Source of the DNA: Thalassotalea agarivorans
Lineage (GTDB): Bacteria; Pseudomonadota; Gammaproteobacteria; Enterobacterales; Alteromonadaceae
Length of the DNA: 64,000 nucleotides
Assembly (NCBI RefSeq): GCF_030295955.1
Contig: NZ_AP027363.1
Span: forward strand, 2,767,046 to 2,831,045
Direction: 5' to 3'
Position numbers and translations under genes: made by a program. The notes beneath the pieces are model-generated. The model was given only the letters and a program-made list of their open reading frames with translations, did not search any database and was not told where the DNA came from. This document shows positions 8,756-17,534 of this stretch, piece after piece; position 1 is the first letter of the stretch; each line of letters opens with the position of its first letter.

Positions 8756-9580
8756 TTAGCCTTGCGCGTAATAATCCAAAATACGTTTTAAATCTTCTGG
8801 ATCGCGTTTTCCTGATAGCATAGTGCCATCTTCTAGTATAATTGCCGGTGTACCTGTTACACCAACTTGTCTACCGAAGTTAAATTCAGCTTCAATCGGT
8901 GTTTCACAAATGCGACGCTGAGCTACATGGCCACGCTGTGCTTTTGCACTGGTCAACGCTTTTGCAGGATCTTCATTACACCAAATAGAGCGCAGGTTTT
9001 CATAACCTTGGGTGTAGTTGCCACTGCGATCTCTTATGCCTTCTCTAGGATAAGCTAAATAACGTACAGTAATACCTAGGTCATTGTATTGATTCATCAT
9101 AGTATGCATTTGACGACAAAAGCCGCAAGTAATGTCGGTAAATACAGTTACCACATACTGTTCGTTTTCGGCTTTGTATTCAATCATGTCGTCTTTAAAT
9201 TTTTCGACACCTGACAAACGCATTTTTGTCATTGCTTGTTCGGTAACATCGATAACGCGATCAGCCATACTGTAAATTTTTCCTTGCATGAAAAACTCAC
9301 CGTCATAGCTGATGTAAAACAAACCTCTATTGGTTACCACTTCGGCAAAATTAGGTACCGGACTTGGCGATACACTTTCTACCTCAAGATTTAGCATCAT
9401 CGCAATTTTAGCGCTTAAATATGCTTCGTTGTATGCAGCGTCATTCGGGGCAGCCAATGGTTTTGCAGTATCAGCTTGTACATGTGGCGCACCTTTTTCT
9501 TTGTCAGAAACAGTAGCGTAAACACCATATGTGAGCGCGAGTATAAAGCCTAATGAGATCAAGCCTACATTTTTAATCAT
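8756..9580 (-). CDS. dsbC: Thiol:disulfide interchange protein DsbC
   Basis: DsbC is a periplasmic disulfide isomerase. The 274-residue protein has an N-terminal signal sequence (about residues 1-22), a dimerisation domain and a thioredoxin-fold domain with the active site CGFC (Cys152 and Cys155; E. coli has CGYC). The cis-proline loop GVTGTPAII and the structural cysteine pair (IWCNED, RRICETP) are also present. It is somewhat longer than E. coli DsbC because of an extra N-terminal linker. It is first in the minus-strand dsbC-recJ-prfB-lysS array and divergent from fldB; xerD, its usual E. coli neighbour, is absent. Confidence 0.94.
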   Translation of the reverse strand: MIKNVGLISLGFILALTYGVYATVSDKEKGAPHVQADTAKPLAAPNDAAYNEAYLSAKIAMMLNLEVESVSPSPVPNFAEVVTNRGLFYISYDGEFFMQGKIYSMADRVIDVTEQAMTKMRLSGVEKFKDDMIEYKAENEQYVVTVFTDITCGFCRQMHTMMNQYNDLGITVRYLAYPREGIRDRSGNYTQGYENLRSIWCNEDPAKALTSAKAQRGHVAQRRICETPIEAEFNFGRQVGVTGTPAIILEDGTMLSGKRDPEDLKRILDYYAQG

Positions 9581-9782
9581 TACTACTTCCTATATTTTGG
9601 GGTCTTCTAAAAACTGACCTATAGTGATTATAGCTTACTAAGACCCTTGAATAGCCGCTAAACTTACAGATAAAAACAACACAATTCAATGATAATGTGC
9701 GTTTTAATAACAAATGAATTACCCATTAAGGGTTTGCTTCTGTTAAAATCGCGGCAAAAATTTTAACGAGATCATCAGGATT

Positions 9783-10307
9783 ATGAAAATAGGCCTATTT
9801 TACGGCTCTAGCACATGCTATACCGAAATGGCTGCTGAAAAAATTCAAGCCCATTTTGGTAGTGACACGTTAGATATTTTCAATATTAAAGATACGCCGA
9901 TAGCGCATTGCCACCAATATGACATCATTATTTTCGGTATTTCTACCTGGGATTACGGTGAATTGCAGGAAGATTGGGAGTCTCACTGGGAGCAAGTTGG
10001 TGAACTACAATTAGAGGGCAAAATAGTCGCCCTTTATGGTATGGGTGACCAAATCGGCTATACCGACTGGTTTCAAGATGCTTTGGGGTTATTACATGAA
10101 GCGTTGCAAGTAACGGGCGCGTATATTATTGGTCAATGGCCAAACCAAGGATATGAATTTGCAAAGTCAAAGGCGCTAACAGAAGACAAATCACACTTTG
10201 TTGGCTTGGCTCTTGATGAAGACAATCAATATATGTTGAGCGACGAGCGCATAGCGACGTGGTGTCAACAGTTACAAAATGAACTAGACGATATACTTTC
10301 GTCTTAA
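9783..10307 (+). CDS. fldB: Flavodoxin FldB
   Basis: This 174-residue FMN-binding electron carrier begins [15 protein letters not shown], the flavodoxin phosphate-binding loop. It carries the isoalloxazine-contacting segments [12 protein letters not shown] and [13 protein letters not shown]. Length and sequence fit FldB rather than FldA, and its divergent position next to dsbC matches E. coli, where fldB is divergent from xerD-dsbC. srmB follows 39 bases later on the same strand. Confidence 0.93.
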   Translation: MKIGLFYGSSTCYTEMAAEKIQAHFGSDTLDIFNIKDTPIAHCHQYDIIIFGISTWDYGELQEDWESHWEQVGELQLEGKIVALYGMGDQIGYTDWFQDALGLLHEALQVTGAYIIGQWPNQGYEFAKSKALTEDKSHFVGLALDEDNQYMLSDERIATWCQQLQNELDDILSS

Positions 10308-10346
10308 CAACATTAAATGCGTTACACGCAAAAAGGTTACTAATAC

Positions 10347-11582
10347 ATGTTTGAGCAATTTGACCTAGATGAAGCGCTGCTTGGCGGCATTCAAGCATTG
10401 GGTTACAAGAAACCTACATCGATACAAGAATTGGTATTGCCTGAGGCTATGGCAGGTAAAGATGTACTTGCAAGCGCGCCTACAGGCACGGGAAAAACAG
10501 CCGCATTTTTGTTGCCAGCTGCTCAACATTTGTTAGATTACCCGCGCACTAAACCTGGATACCCAAGAGTACTTGTACTTACCCCTACCCGCGAACTCGC
10601 CATGCAAATCAGTGACCTTAACAGCGACCTGACAAAACATACTCAAATTAAAACAGGGGTTATTACAGGCGGTGTCAACTACGGTAGTCATAAAGATATT
10701 TTGACGAGCACCACTGACATGCTTATCGCGACACCGGGTCGCCTGCTTGAGTATATAGAAAACGAACAGTTTGATGCGCGTGAAATTGAAATCCTTATTC
10801 TAGATGAAGCCGATCGTATGTTAGATATGGGGTTTGCTGAAACGATTAATCGTATTGTCGGTGAAGCTCGTTGGCGCAAGCAAACCTTACTGTTTTCTGC
10901 AACGTTAGAAGGCTCTGCAGTCCTTAAGTTTTCTAAAGACATTCTTAATGAACCTGTCTTTTTGGAATCAAATCCTTCACGCAAAGAAAAGGCTAAGATT
11001 CATCAATGGATTCATCTAGCTGATAACAAAGAACATAAGTTTGCCTTGTTATCACATATTCTCAAACAAGAGGAAGTGACAAGAGCTGTCGTCTTTGCCA
11101 ATAAACGTGAAACAGTTCAGTTTTTGCAAGGCAAGTTGCTCTCTGAAGATATTCGAGCTGCTTGGCTCGAAGGTGAAATGCCTCAAGATAAACGTAACAA
11201 TGCCATCGATCGCGTTAAATCTGGTCGAGTAAACGTACTTGTTGCTACAGATGTTGCTGCTCGCGGCCTAGATATTGACGATATTACCCATGTCATCAAT
11301 TATGATATGCCTCGCAAAGCAGACATCTATCTACACCGTATTGGTCGCACCGGCAGAGCAGGTAACAAGGGTACTGCGATTTCGTTGGTTGAAGCACATG
11401 ACATGTTATATATCGCTAAGATAGAGCGTTATATGAAAGAGAAATTCCCGAGGCGTGTTATAGACTCCTTACGTCCAATGCACAAAGAAGCGAAGGTTCC
11501 ACTTAAAAAGCCAAAAGTGAAAAAAACCACAGCACAAAAGAAAGCAAAAGCGAAAAAAATTGCCAAGCGTAAAAAGAAATAA
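10347..11582 (+). CDS. srmB: ATP-dependent RNA helicase SrmB (DEAD box)
   Basis: SrmB is a DEAD-box helicase that assists early 50S ribosome assembly. The 411-residue protein has motif I APTGTGKT (residues 44-51), PTRELAMQ, DEAD in ILDEADRMLDMGF, SAT in LLFSATLEG and motif VI HRIGRTGRAG. The stretch RWRKQTLLFSATLEG and the Q-motif region closely match E. coli SrmB. The tail is a lysine/alanine-rich basic extension, probably RNA-binding. A terminator lies 30 bases after the stop. Confidence 0.92.
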   Translation: MFEQFDLDEALLGGIQALGYKKPTSIQELVLPEAMAGKDVLASAPTGTGKTAAFLLPAAQHLLDYPRTKPGYPRVLVLTPTRELAMQISDLNSDLTKHTQIKTGVITGGVNYGSHKDILTSTTDMLIATPGRLLEYIENEQFDAREIEILILDEADRMLDMGFAETINRIVGEARWRKQTLLFSATLEGSAVLKFSKDILNEPVFLESNPSRKEKAKIHQWIHLADNKEHKFALLSHILKQEEVTRAVVFANKRETVQFLQGKLLSEDIRAAWLEGEMPQDKRNNAIDRVKSGRVNVLVATDVAARGLDIDDITHVINYDMPRKADIYLHRIGRTGRAGNKGTAISLVEAHDMLYIAKIERYMKEKFPRRVIDSLRPMHKEAKVPLKKPKVKKTTAQKKAKAKKIAKRKKK

Positions 11583-11612
11583 AACGCGAATAACGATGTT
11601 TAACTTATAAAT

Positions 11613-11637
11613 AAAGGGGCTTTCGCCCCTTTTTTTA
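11613..11637. terminator. Bidirectional terminator between srmB and aqpZ
   Basis: The stem AAAGGGGC / GCCCCTTT with a four-base TTTC loop is flanked by A on the left and T on the right, so it can serve both convergent genes. It overlaps the last codon of aqpZ. Confidence 0.85.
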
Positions 11638-12327
11638 TTCGCTCTCTTTCGCGAACATATTATAAAGTTTAGCGCCGATGAATCCACCGACAATTGGTGC
11701 GAGCCAAAACAGCCAAAGCTGAGATACGGCCCAATCACCAACAAACACAGCAACACCTGTACTACGTGCTGGATTAACAGACGTATTTGTTACTGGAATA
11801 CTGATTAAGTGAATCAAGGTTAAACATAAACCTATCGCGATAGGCGCAAAACCCGCCGGTGCGCGTTTATCAGTTGCACCCATGATAACGATAATAAATA
11901 CAGCAGTAAGCACCACTTCCGCTACCAATGCTGCCGTCATTGAATAACCACCTGGCGAGTGCTCACCAAAACCGTTCGAAGCAAATCCAGAGGCAACGAC
12001 ATCAAAGCCTGCTTGACCGGTTGCTATGACGTAAAGAATACCACCACCAATAACACCACCTATGACTTGCGCAACGATATAAGGCAATAGTTCTTTTGTT
12101 TCGAAACGACCGCCAGCCCACAAACCAACCGATACCGCGGGATTAAGATGACATCCTGAAATGTGCCCGATAGCATATGCCATAGTCAACACGGTTAAAC
12201 CAAATGCCAATGACACCCCTAAGAGACCAATGCCCACATCGGGAAAACCTGCTGCTAAAACAGCACTACCACAGCCCCCTAAAACTAACCAAAAAGTACC
12301 TATACACTCTGCAACATATTTATTCAT
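11635..12327 (-). CDS. aqpZ: Aquaporin Z
   Basis: AqpZ is an inner-membrane water channel. I start it at ATG 12327 ([14 protein letters not shown]), preceded by an AAGGAAAG ribosome-binding site, which gives 230 residues against 231 in E. coli; an upstream ATG at 12357 would add ten residues without family support. Both NPA boxes are present (HLNPAVSVG and SVNPARSTG), and the water-selectivity residues appear in [19 protein letters not shown]. Six membrane helices can be traced. It is convergent with srmB. Confidence 0.96.
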   Translation of the reverse strand: MNKYVAECIGTFWLVLGGCGSAVLAAGFPDVGIGLLGVSLAFGLTVLTMAYAIGHISGCHLNPAVSVGLWAGGRFETKELLPYIVAQVIGGVIGGGILYVIATGQAGFDVVASGFASNGFGEHSPGGYSMTAALVAEVVLTAVFIIVIMGATDKRAPAGFAPIAIGLCLTLIHLISIPVTNTSVNPARSTGVAVFVGDWAVSQLWLFWLAPIVGGFIGAKLYNMFAKESE

Positions 12328-12443
12328 ATTTCTTTCCTTCTTCAGAAATGAAATCAATACGATACTGCTGTATTAATTGTAGCTACTATCAGATTATTAT
12401 TATCGGTTCTGATAGATCACCTATCGGCAATACTTTTTAAAAG

Positions 12444-14234
12444 TTAGTTGAATAAATCACCCAACTTTTCTTTAATCTTATTCTTTGCTTTATCTTCCAA
12501 CTGTTTCTTTTGCGCTTTCACAACGTCTGAACTCATTAAATCATTGAGCGCTTGATCTGTATTGTTTAGCAATTTATCCAATGACACTATTTCTTGGCCT
12601 GCTTGCGCATTTAGGTTTGTTGCACCAGCAATTTTTTCATTCAAGCCCGCTTGCACCTTATTTTGAAAAGATGCGACTTTGTCGCTAACTTGCTTTTGCA
12701 ATACTTTAGATAACAAATTGTTTAAAGGTGACGTAATCGAAAAGGATGGTTTTTGCCATGGACCAGAAGCGACAACAACTAAACTAAATTGTTGTGCGTC
12801 GTTTAGTGTATCAACTACACTACCATTGATTGAAGAGCTATTGCCGCCAGCAAAGTTTACGTCAGTTAAATTTGCGGTTGTTTTTGCTTTAAGCTCACCG
12901 TTAATCAATGCTAACTCACCGTTACCTTGCATGGCACCTTGGGTTAATGTTAACGAAAACTTGTCGCTATCTTGTAGTACTTTGTCAGTCAGTTTTATAT
13001 TTTCATAATGCCAATCACTGTCAGCTTCATATTCACCGCTTTCGAGTGATTTATAACGAGCACTAAAGTCTGCTTTACCCTCGCCCATTAAATCATCTGA
13101 AGCAAGCTTGATAGCAGACGGTTTATTCCTGATCCAATGTTGGTGAGTAAGCTCTTCACCCGAGCCTGTCATAAAGCCTTGTGGTGTTTTTACTGACAGC
13201 GTTAATTGCTCTATCAAAAAAGAGGGCATGGGATTTTCTTCTTTGAAATATACAAAACGTCCCTGGCTGCGTTTTTTCTGAACTTGCTCTTGGTTGTCTT
13301 CACCAGCACTTAAAAAAGGTGCAATGGCATCCATTCCTTTCTTCAAATATGCATAGTATTGTCGTGCTTGAGCGCCGAACAAAATATGGGCAAAGTCTGC
13401 TGTATCAATTTTATCTAGCTGATACTTTTCCTTGATTAGTTGCCAATCTTGACCCGGTGCATCCTTTACATCTTTTGCGGCTTGCGCAAGTACTTTTTTC
13501 GAATTAGCTAACTGTGTTTTTGCCGCTTCGACCTTTGCTTTATCCGCTTCAAACTGCGCTTTTAAGGCATCAAACTCTGTTTTAATAGCGTTTACATCGT
13601 CTACCGTTTTAACCTTACGTTTTGACAGCGCTTTAACTTTTTGTTGGTACTGCTCTAGAACCGCTTTATCAGGTAAGTCATCTTTTAGTGACGCTAGTGC
13701 TGCTTTCTCTTGCTCGTAAACTTGTTTAAACGCCTCAGCTGATTGGTAGCTTCTCAAACCGGCGTCAGCCATCAAGTCATCCACATTGGGCAGTGAAATA
13801 TCAACGCTCGGCATTACCGCTTTCATTTGATCTTTAAATGAAGCGTCGTCGTCTGCGTCACTGGCAACAAAAACCTCACCAGCACGTGTGCGCTTTTCAC
13901 CAAACGCTAGTTCTTCTAGCGCCATTTCTCTAATAACTGTTTTACCAAATAGATACTGCCAAAAATCTAACGATGCTGTTGCTCTATTAAATGAGACCAG
14001 ATTATATTCAGGACGTTCTTTATCTGTTGCCTGAAACTGTATGACCGTCAAGCTCAATGGTGAATAGGTTATCTCAACCGCTTCAACATTAACTTCGGCA
14101 CCTGTATATAACCCAACACCATATTCTATGCCACGTTTGACCGCGCTCTCTGCAATGAGATAGACAAACGCCAGCAGTAACGCCAAGAATACTAAAAAGC
14201 CAATTAGGCCTTGCCAACGGATAAATCGCTTCAT
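12444..14234 (-). CDS. TIGR03545 family protein
   Basis: This 596-residue protein has an N-terminal membrane anchor (about residues 9-30, GLIGFLVFLALLLAFVYLI), an AsmA-like start (VEITYSPLSLTVIQFQATD), a lysine/alanine-rich coiled-coil region (about 165-275) and a C-terminal amphipathic helical tail. This fits TIGR03545, an uncharacterised family of outer-membrane-bearing bacteria usually encoded beside TIGR03546. The start ATG overlaps the upstream gene's stop by four bases, indicating coupled translation. Most of the protein is probably periplasmic. Function unknown. Confidence 0.82.
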   Translation of the reverse strand: MKRFIRWQGLIGFLVFLALLLAFVYLIAESAVKRGIEYGVGLYTGAEVNVEAVEITYSPLSLTVIQFQATDKERPEYNLVSFNRATASLDFWQYLFGKTVIREMALEELAFGEKRTRAGEVFVASDADDDASFKDQMKAVMPSVDISLPNVDDLMADAGLRSYQSAEAFKQVYEQEKAALASLKDDLPDKAVLEQYQQKVKALSKRKVKTVDDVNAIKTEFDALKAQFEADKAKVEAAKTQLANSKKVLAQAAKDVKDAPGQDWQLIKEKYQLDKIDTADFAHILFGAQARQYYAYLKKGMDAIAPFLSAGEDNQEQVQKKRSQGRFVYFKEENPMPSFLIEQLTLSVKTPQGFMTGSGEELTHQHWIRNKPSAIKLASDDLMGEGKADFSARYKSLESGEYEADSDWHYENIKLTDKVLQDSDKFSLTLTQGAMQGNGELALINGELKAKTTANLTDVNFAGGNSSSINGSVVDTLNDAQQFSLVVVASGPWQKPSFSITSPLNNLLSKVLQKQVSDKVASFQNKVQAGLNEKIAGATNLNAQAGQEIVSLDKLLNNTDQALNDLMSSDVVKAQKKQLEDKAKNKIKEKLGDLFN

Positions 14235-14755
14235 ATCGTTTCTCCTTGGCCGGCGAACTTGAGATAAATACGATAAAACTTACTTGCTTTGATCGCTTTG
14301 ACTATCTTGAATTTATTGATATAGGCCATGACTTTGTCGCGATACTTCTCAACTAAAAACTTAGCGATAAAATAAATCGGCACTAACAACAACCAGCCGA
14401 GTACGACAGCCCCAAGCATGTAGGTATGATGGAAGTGAGCTAACTTGAACAAATTGATTTGGTATAGGCTGTTAAACAACCCATTGAGAGCAGGTGACGT
14501 TAGTAAAGATTCACCGATACTAACGATAAGAGGTGATAGCGGAAAACTAGCAAGTTTAGCTAAGCCAATGGTTAGTATAAATGCGCCCAAATTCACTTTA
14601 ATTAGCGCGACGATAAGAATGATGAACAAACCATGTACTGAGAAAATCGGCGCTAAACCGACCATAAAGCCCAAGGCAACTGCCAGTGCAATTTGACGAC
14701 TTGAGCTTTCAGAATTAAGTGCTTTTAAAAGCTTGGCTAACAAAGTGAGCATCAA
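14231..14755 (-). CDS. TIGR03546 family membrane protein (DUF2062-like)
   Basis: This 174-residue protein has three or four membrane segments (for example IALAVALGFMVGLAPIF and AVVLGWLLLVPIYFI) and a basic C-terminal tail. It resembles TIGR03546/DUF2062 membrane proteins and is directly upstream of, and overlaps, its usual TIGR03545 partner. The pair is probably a functional unit in the cell envelope, but no activity is known. A long inverted repeat (14781-14822) lies upstream. Confidence 0.8.
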   Translation of the reverse strand: MMLTLLAKLLKALNSESSSRQIALAVALGFMVGLAPIFSVHGLFIILIVALIKVNLGAFILTIGLAKLASFPLSPLIVSIGESLLTSPALNGLFNSLYQINLFKLAHFHHTYMLGAVVLGWLLLVPIYFIAKFLVEKYRDKVMAYINKFKIVKAIKASKFYRIYLKFAGQGETI

Positions 14756-14780
14756 TTCTCCTTAAAAGAGCACTTTGCAC

Positions 14781-14822
14781 TTCGTGTTAATATTTTTATG
14801 TTACATTCAATATTAACACGAA
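14781..14822. repeat. 14-bp inverted repeat upstream of the TIGR03546 gene
   Basis: Perfect 14-bp arms TTCGTGTTAATATT and AATATTAACACGAA (14781-14794, 14809-14822) enclose a 14-base spacer. It sits between yaaA and the TIGR03546 gene, both on the minus strand. Neither side has a convincing T-run, so a transcription-factor site or an RNA hairpin is as likely as a terminator. Confidence 0.6.
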
Positions 14823-14842
14823 TTTTACAATCTCAAAGCGAA

Positions 14843-15619
14843 TTATGCTTCTTGCTTACGAGTGAAAACCCAGTCATTACCTTTCGATAGAGATTCATTG
14901 TAACTATAACCCGCTACATCGAATTGTTTCACTTGCTCGACATCAGTGATTCGGTTTTCGATGATATATCTTGCCATCAGGCCACGGGCCTTCTTAGCAA
15001 AGAAACTAATCATCTTATATTGGCCATTCTTCCAATCTTTAAATGCCGGTGTAATGATGTCTGCATTTAACTGCTTTTTCTTCACCGATTTGAAATACTC
15101 ATTCGAGGCAAGGTTCACTAGCGCTGTAGTGTTACTGCTCGCTATAGCGTCATTCACTTTATCGGTAATAATGTCACCCCAAAACTGGTACAGATTGTCA
15201 CCGCGCTCATTCTTTAACTTAGTACCCATTTCTAAGCGGTACGCTTGCATTAAATCAAGTGGCTTTAGTAATCCATACAAACCCGAAAGAATACGCAAAT
15301 GCGATTGTGCAAATGCAAAATCTTCCTCTGAAAATGACGCGGCATCTAACCCCGTATATACATCGCCATTGAAAGCTAGCACAGCAGGTCTTGCGTTGTC
15401 TGGTGAAAATGGTTGTTGCCACTCGCCAAAACGCGCAGCATTGAGTCCAGCGATCTTATCGCTCACACCCATCAGCGATGAGATATCTGCAGGTGAAAGT
15501 TGCTTACACTGATCAATCAATAATTGGCTATGGGCCAATAACTCTGGTTGTGAAAATGTTTGTGTCGCTAGTGGTGACTCATAGTCTAGATTTTTTGCTG
15601 GTGATACAAGCATTAACAT
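14843..15619 (-). CDS. yaaA: Peroxide stress protein YaaA
   Basis: YaaA (DUF328) lowers intracellular free iron and limits oxidative DNA damage during peroxide stress in E. coli. The 258-residue protein begins [17 protein letters not shown] and carries the family segments [37 protein letters not shown] and [13 protein letters not shown]. Length equals that of E. coli YaaA. It is a single gene on the minus strand with no clear operon partner. Confidence 0.95.
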   Translation of the reverse strand: MLMLVSPAKNLDYESPLATQTFSQPELLAHSQLLIDQCKQLSPADISSLMGVSDKIAGLNAARFGEWQQPFSPDNARPAVLAFNGDVYTGLDAASFSEEDFAFAQSHLRILSGLYGLLKPLDLMQAYRLEMGTKLKNERGDNLYQFWGDIITDKVNDAIASSNTTALVNLASNEYFKSVKKKQLNADIITPAFKDWKNGQYKMISFFAKKARGLMARYIIENRITDVEQVKQFDVAGYSYNESLSKGNDWVFTRKQEA

Positions 15620-15897
15620 CGTTTTGGTCTCTTTCTTACACGTTAAATTAATTGTTTTGCACTATAACACAGGCAGCAAGAAAACTACCAAATGGAAATG
15701 TCGATTAGCGCAATCGATTAAACCAACATCTATTATGCTTATTTGCAATTAACTTAAGCAATTTTGGTATACATAATGAACGCCTTGTTATCCGTACAAA
15801 AAATTACAAATCAGTAAAAAAATCGTAAAAAAAGGATTTTATTCTTAGAAAAGATGTGATATTAAAAAGGTGCAGTTGTCTAAAAAAGGAGCATTTT
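15620..15897. other. Intergenic region between yaaA and the DUF3545 gene
   Basis: This 278-base AT-rich divergent region should hold promoters for yaaA and for the DUF3545 gene. I see no strong palindrome, RNA gene or credible small ORF in it. Confidence 0.5.
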
Positions 15898-16071
15898 ATG
15901 GATAGTTTCCAACAAGTATTGGATACCCTTGGCAAACAACAAAAAAGCAGTGGGGGAAATAATAAAAAACGTAAATGGCGAGAGATTGAACAACTGAAAG
16001 AGCAGTTTGAATTAGAAAAAGAACTTAAAACATACGATGACTCATTAGAGCACATGCTAGACGAATTCTAG
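15898..16071 (+). CDS. DUF3545 family small protein
   Basis: Starting at ATG 15898, which follows a GGAG ribosome-binding site, this encodes 57 residues beginning MDSFQQVLDTLG. The basic KKRKWREIEQLKEQFELEKEL segment and acidic tail match DUF3545, a family of roughly 60-residue proteins of unknown function in marine Gammaproteobacteria. An upstream in-frame ATG at 15856 would add 14 unsupported residues. Its terminator, just downstream, has been split by an IS4 insertion. Confidence 0.72.
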   Translation: MDSFQQVLDTLGKQQKSSGGNNKKRKWREIEQLKEQFELEKELKTYDDSLEHMLDEF

Positions 16072-16077
16072 TCAGAT

Positions 16078-16098
16078 AAAAAAGCCCAGCATTAGCTG
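16078..16098 (+). terminator. Left half of a terminator split by the IS
   Basis: AAAAAAGCCCAGC followed by ATTAGCTG is the left arm and loop of a hairpin whose right arm (GCTGGGCTTTTT) is at 17543-17554. Removing the IS and one copy of the 12-bp duplication restores a perfect bidirectional terminator between the DUF3545 gene and parC. Confidence 0.85.
16087..16098. repeat. IS4 target site duplication, left copy
   Basis: CAGCATTAGCTG, identical to 17535-17546. One base of boundary ambiguity with the IS end is possible. Confidence 0.92.
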
Positions 16099-16150
16099 CA
16101 ATGCTGATCTATTAAGAATGTGATCAGTTGACCGATCCAAATGATCGTGC

Positions 16151-16187
16151 AAAATCCGTAGTCAGTTTTCTGATTACGGATTTTTTT
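16151..16187 (+). terminator. Hairpin and T-run just before the transposase start
   Basis: Arms AAAATCCGTAGTCAG (16151-16165) and CTGATTACGGATTTT (16170-16184) form a 15-bp stem with one G-U pair, followed by T residues up to the transposase ATG at 16188. It can terminate plus-strand transcripts entering from the DUF3545 gene, or hide the initiation region in read-through mRNA. Confidence 0.8.
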
Positions 16188-17525
16188 ATGCCTGCCTTCA
16201 CCCAGTTTCACGATTTTATCGAAGAATCCCCAGTAGATATTGCCAAGTTAACCACCTTTTGTGAGCACATTCCTGACGATTGGGTTTATCAAGCGACAGG
16301 GTTGTCAGCCAAAGCTACAATCCGAAGACGGCGTTTGCCCAGTGATATGGTGCTTTGGTTGGTAGTTGGTATGGCATTTTTTAGAAACGAACCGATTGCT
16401 GAAGTAGCAAGGCGTATGAACATATGTGCTGAAGGCTTAGCTGATGAAAAACTTTTAGCTAAAAGTGCATTAACCGAAGCGAGAAAACGTCTTGGCTCTG
16501 AATCGATGGCATGGCTATTTAGGCAATGCAGCAACCAATGGGGATTAGAGCGTTACCCAGGTGACACTTGGCACGGCCTTCAGGTTTTTGCTGTTGATGG
16601 GGCTTTATTTCGCACAAATGATACGCCTGAATTACGTGAGCATTTCGGCTCTGGAAATACGAGCACAAATCGGCAAACGCCATTTCCTATGTTAAGGCTC
16701 GTGACGCTAATGAATGTTCGCTCTCATGTGATTGTTGATGGCGATATAAGCCCTTATCGAAAAGGTGAAATTCCTCTCGCAAAGGGGTTCATGGATAAGT
16801 TGCCAGATAACTCAGTTACCCTACTAGACAAAGGTTTCTATAGCGCAGAGCTACTTCTGGGTATAAACAAACTGGGAGACAACAGTCATTGGCTTATTCC
16901 CGCAAGAAAAGGTTTAAAGTACACGCTGCTCGACAAGCAAGAAAGTAATGACCAATTGGTCGAGATGAAGGTCTCCCCTCAGGCAAGAAAGAAGAATCCT
17001 GACTTACCGGAAACTTGGAAAGTTAGGGCTGTAACGTATGAAGTTGCTGGCAAAGTAAAAACGGTATTCACATCATTACCTCGTGATAAATACAACGCTC
17101 AAGATGTTGCCGAGTTATACCATGAGCGTTGGGAAATTGAGCTAGGTTACCGAGACATCAAATCATCAATGCAACACAATGCGATCACCCTTAGAAGCAA
17201 AACAGTTGATCTTGTATATCAAGAGTTATGGGGACTTGTGCTGGGTTACAACCTTGTTCGAAGAGAAGCTAGTCAAGCGGCCGTTTCTCATCAAAGAGCT
17301 CCTAACGAAATTAGTTTCAAATATGCTTGCCAGTTCATCGCCAGTCAATTGAAAGTGATGGCAAAAGCGCTATCACCTGGTAATACACCAAAACGATTAG
17401 CTCAGCTTCGAGGTGACTTGACCATGCTCTTCAAAGAAAACCGCCCTAGGCCATCAAGACCTAGGGCGGTAAAGATATCAAAGACCCGTTATCCAATTAA
17501 TCGCAATGCTGCTCCACTAAAGTGA
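16188..17525 (+). CDS. IS4-family transposase
   Basis: The transposase has 445 residues from ATG 16188 (IS4 has 442); a TTG start at 16128 lies upstream of a hairpin and is less likely. It matches the IS4 group throughout: LPSDMVLWLVVGMAFFRNEP, an AVDG motif holding the first catalytic Asp (AVDGALFRTNDTPE), a second Asp in TLLDKGFYS, SPQARKK, and the E motif WEIELGYRDIKSSMQ. All DDE residues appear intact, so the element may be active. Confidence 0.95.
   Translation: MPAFTQFHDFIEESPVDIAKLTTFCEHIPDDWVYQATGLSAKATIRRRRLPSDMVLWLVVGMAFFRNEPIAEVARRMNICAEGLADEKLLAKSALTEARKRLGSESMAWLFRQCSNQWGLERYPGDTWHGLQVFAVDGALFRTNDTPELREHFGSGNTSTNRQTPFPMLRLVTLMNVRSHVIVDGDISPYRKGEIPLAKGFMDKLPDNSVTLLDKGFYSAELLLGINKLGDNSHWLIPARKGLKYTLLDKQESNDQLVEMKVSPQARKKNPDLPETWKVRAVTYEVAGKVKTVFTSLPRDKYNAQDVAELYHERWEIELGYRDIKSSMQHNAITLRSKTVDLVYQELWGLVLGYNLVRREASQAAVSHQRAPNEISFKYACQFIASQLKVMAKALSPGNTPKRLAQLRGDLTMLFKENRPRPSRPRAVKISKTRYPINRNAAPLK
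17440..17470 (-). terminator. Inverted repeat near the 3' end of the transposase gene
   Basis: Perfect 11-bp arms ACCGCCCTAGG / CCTAGGGCGGT with a nine-base loop lie inside the transposase reading frame. On the minus strand the stem is followed by TTTCTTTG, so it could end transcripts entering the element from parC. The termination role is an inference. Confidence 0.5.
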
Positions 17526-17534
17526 ACAGCATTG

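Larger units (their letters stand above)
16099..17534 (+). mobile_element. Complete IS4-family (IS4 group) insertion sequence
   Basis: The element is 1436 bp (IS4 itself is 1426 bp). Its ends are imperfect 18-bp inverted repeats, CAATGCTGATCTATTAAG on the left and CAATGCTGTTCACTTTAG read from the right. The left end continues with GATCAGTTGACCGATCC, the same subterminal sequence as E. coli IS4. It is flanked by an exact 12-bp direct repeat CAGCATTAGCTG (16087-16098 and 17535-17546), as expected for an IS4 target duplication. The identical duplications and intact transposase suggest a recent insertion. Confidence 0.95.

Noticed and set aside
14946-15512. 188-codon plus-strand ORF
   Set aside because: It is wholly antisense to yaaA, which has a full-length family match; the ORF product has no recognisable domain.
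16128-16187. TTG start for the IS4 transposase
   Set aside because: This stretch is the IS left-end region and a hairpin; IS4 transposases start at the equivalent of ATG 16188 and have 442 residues.
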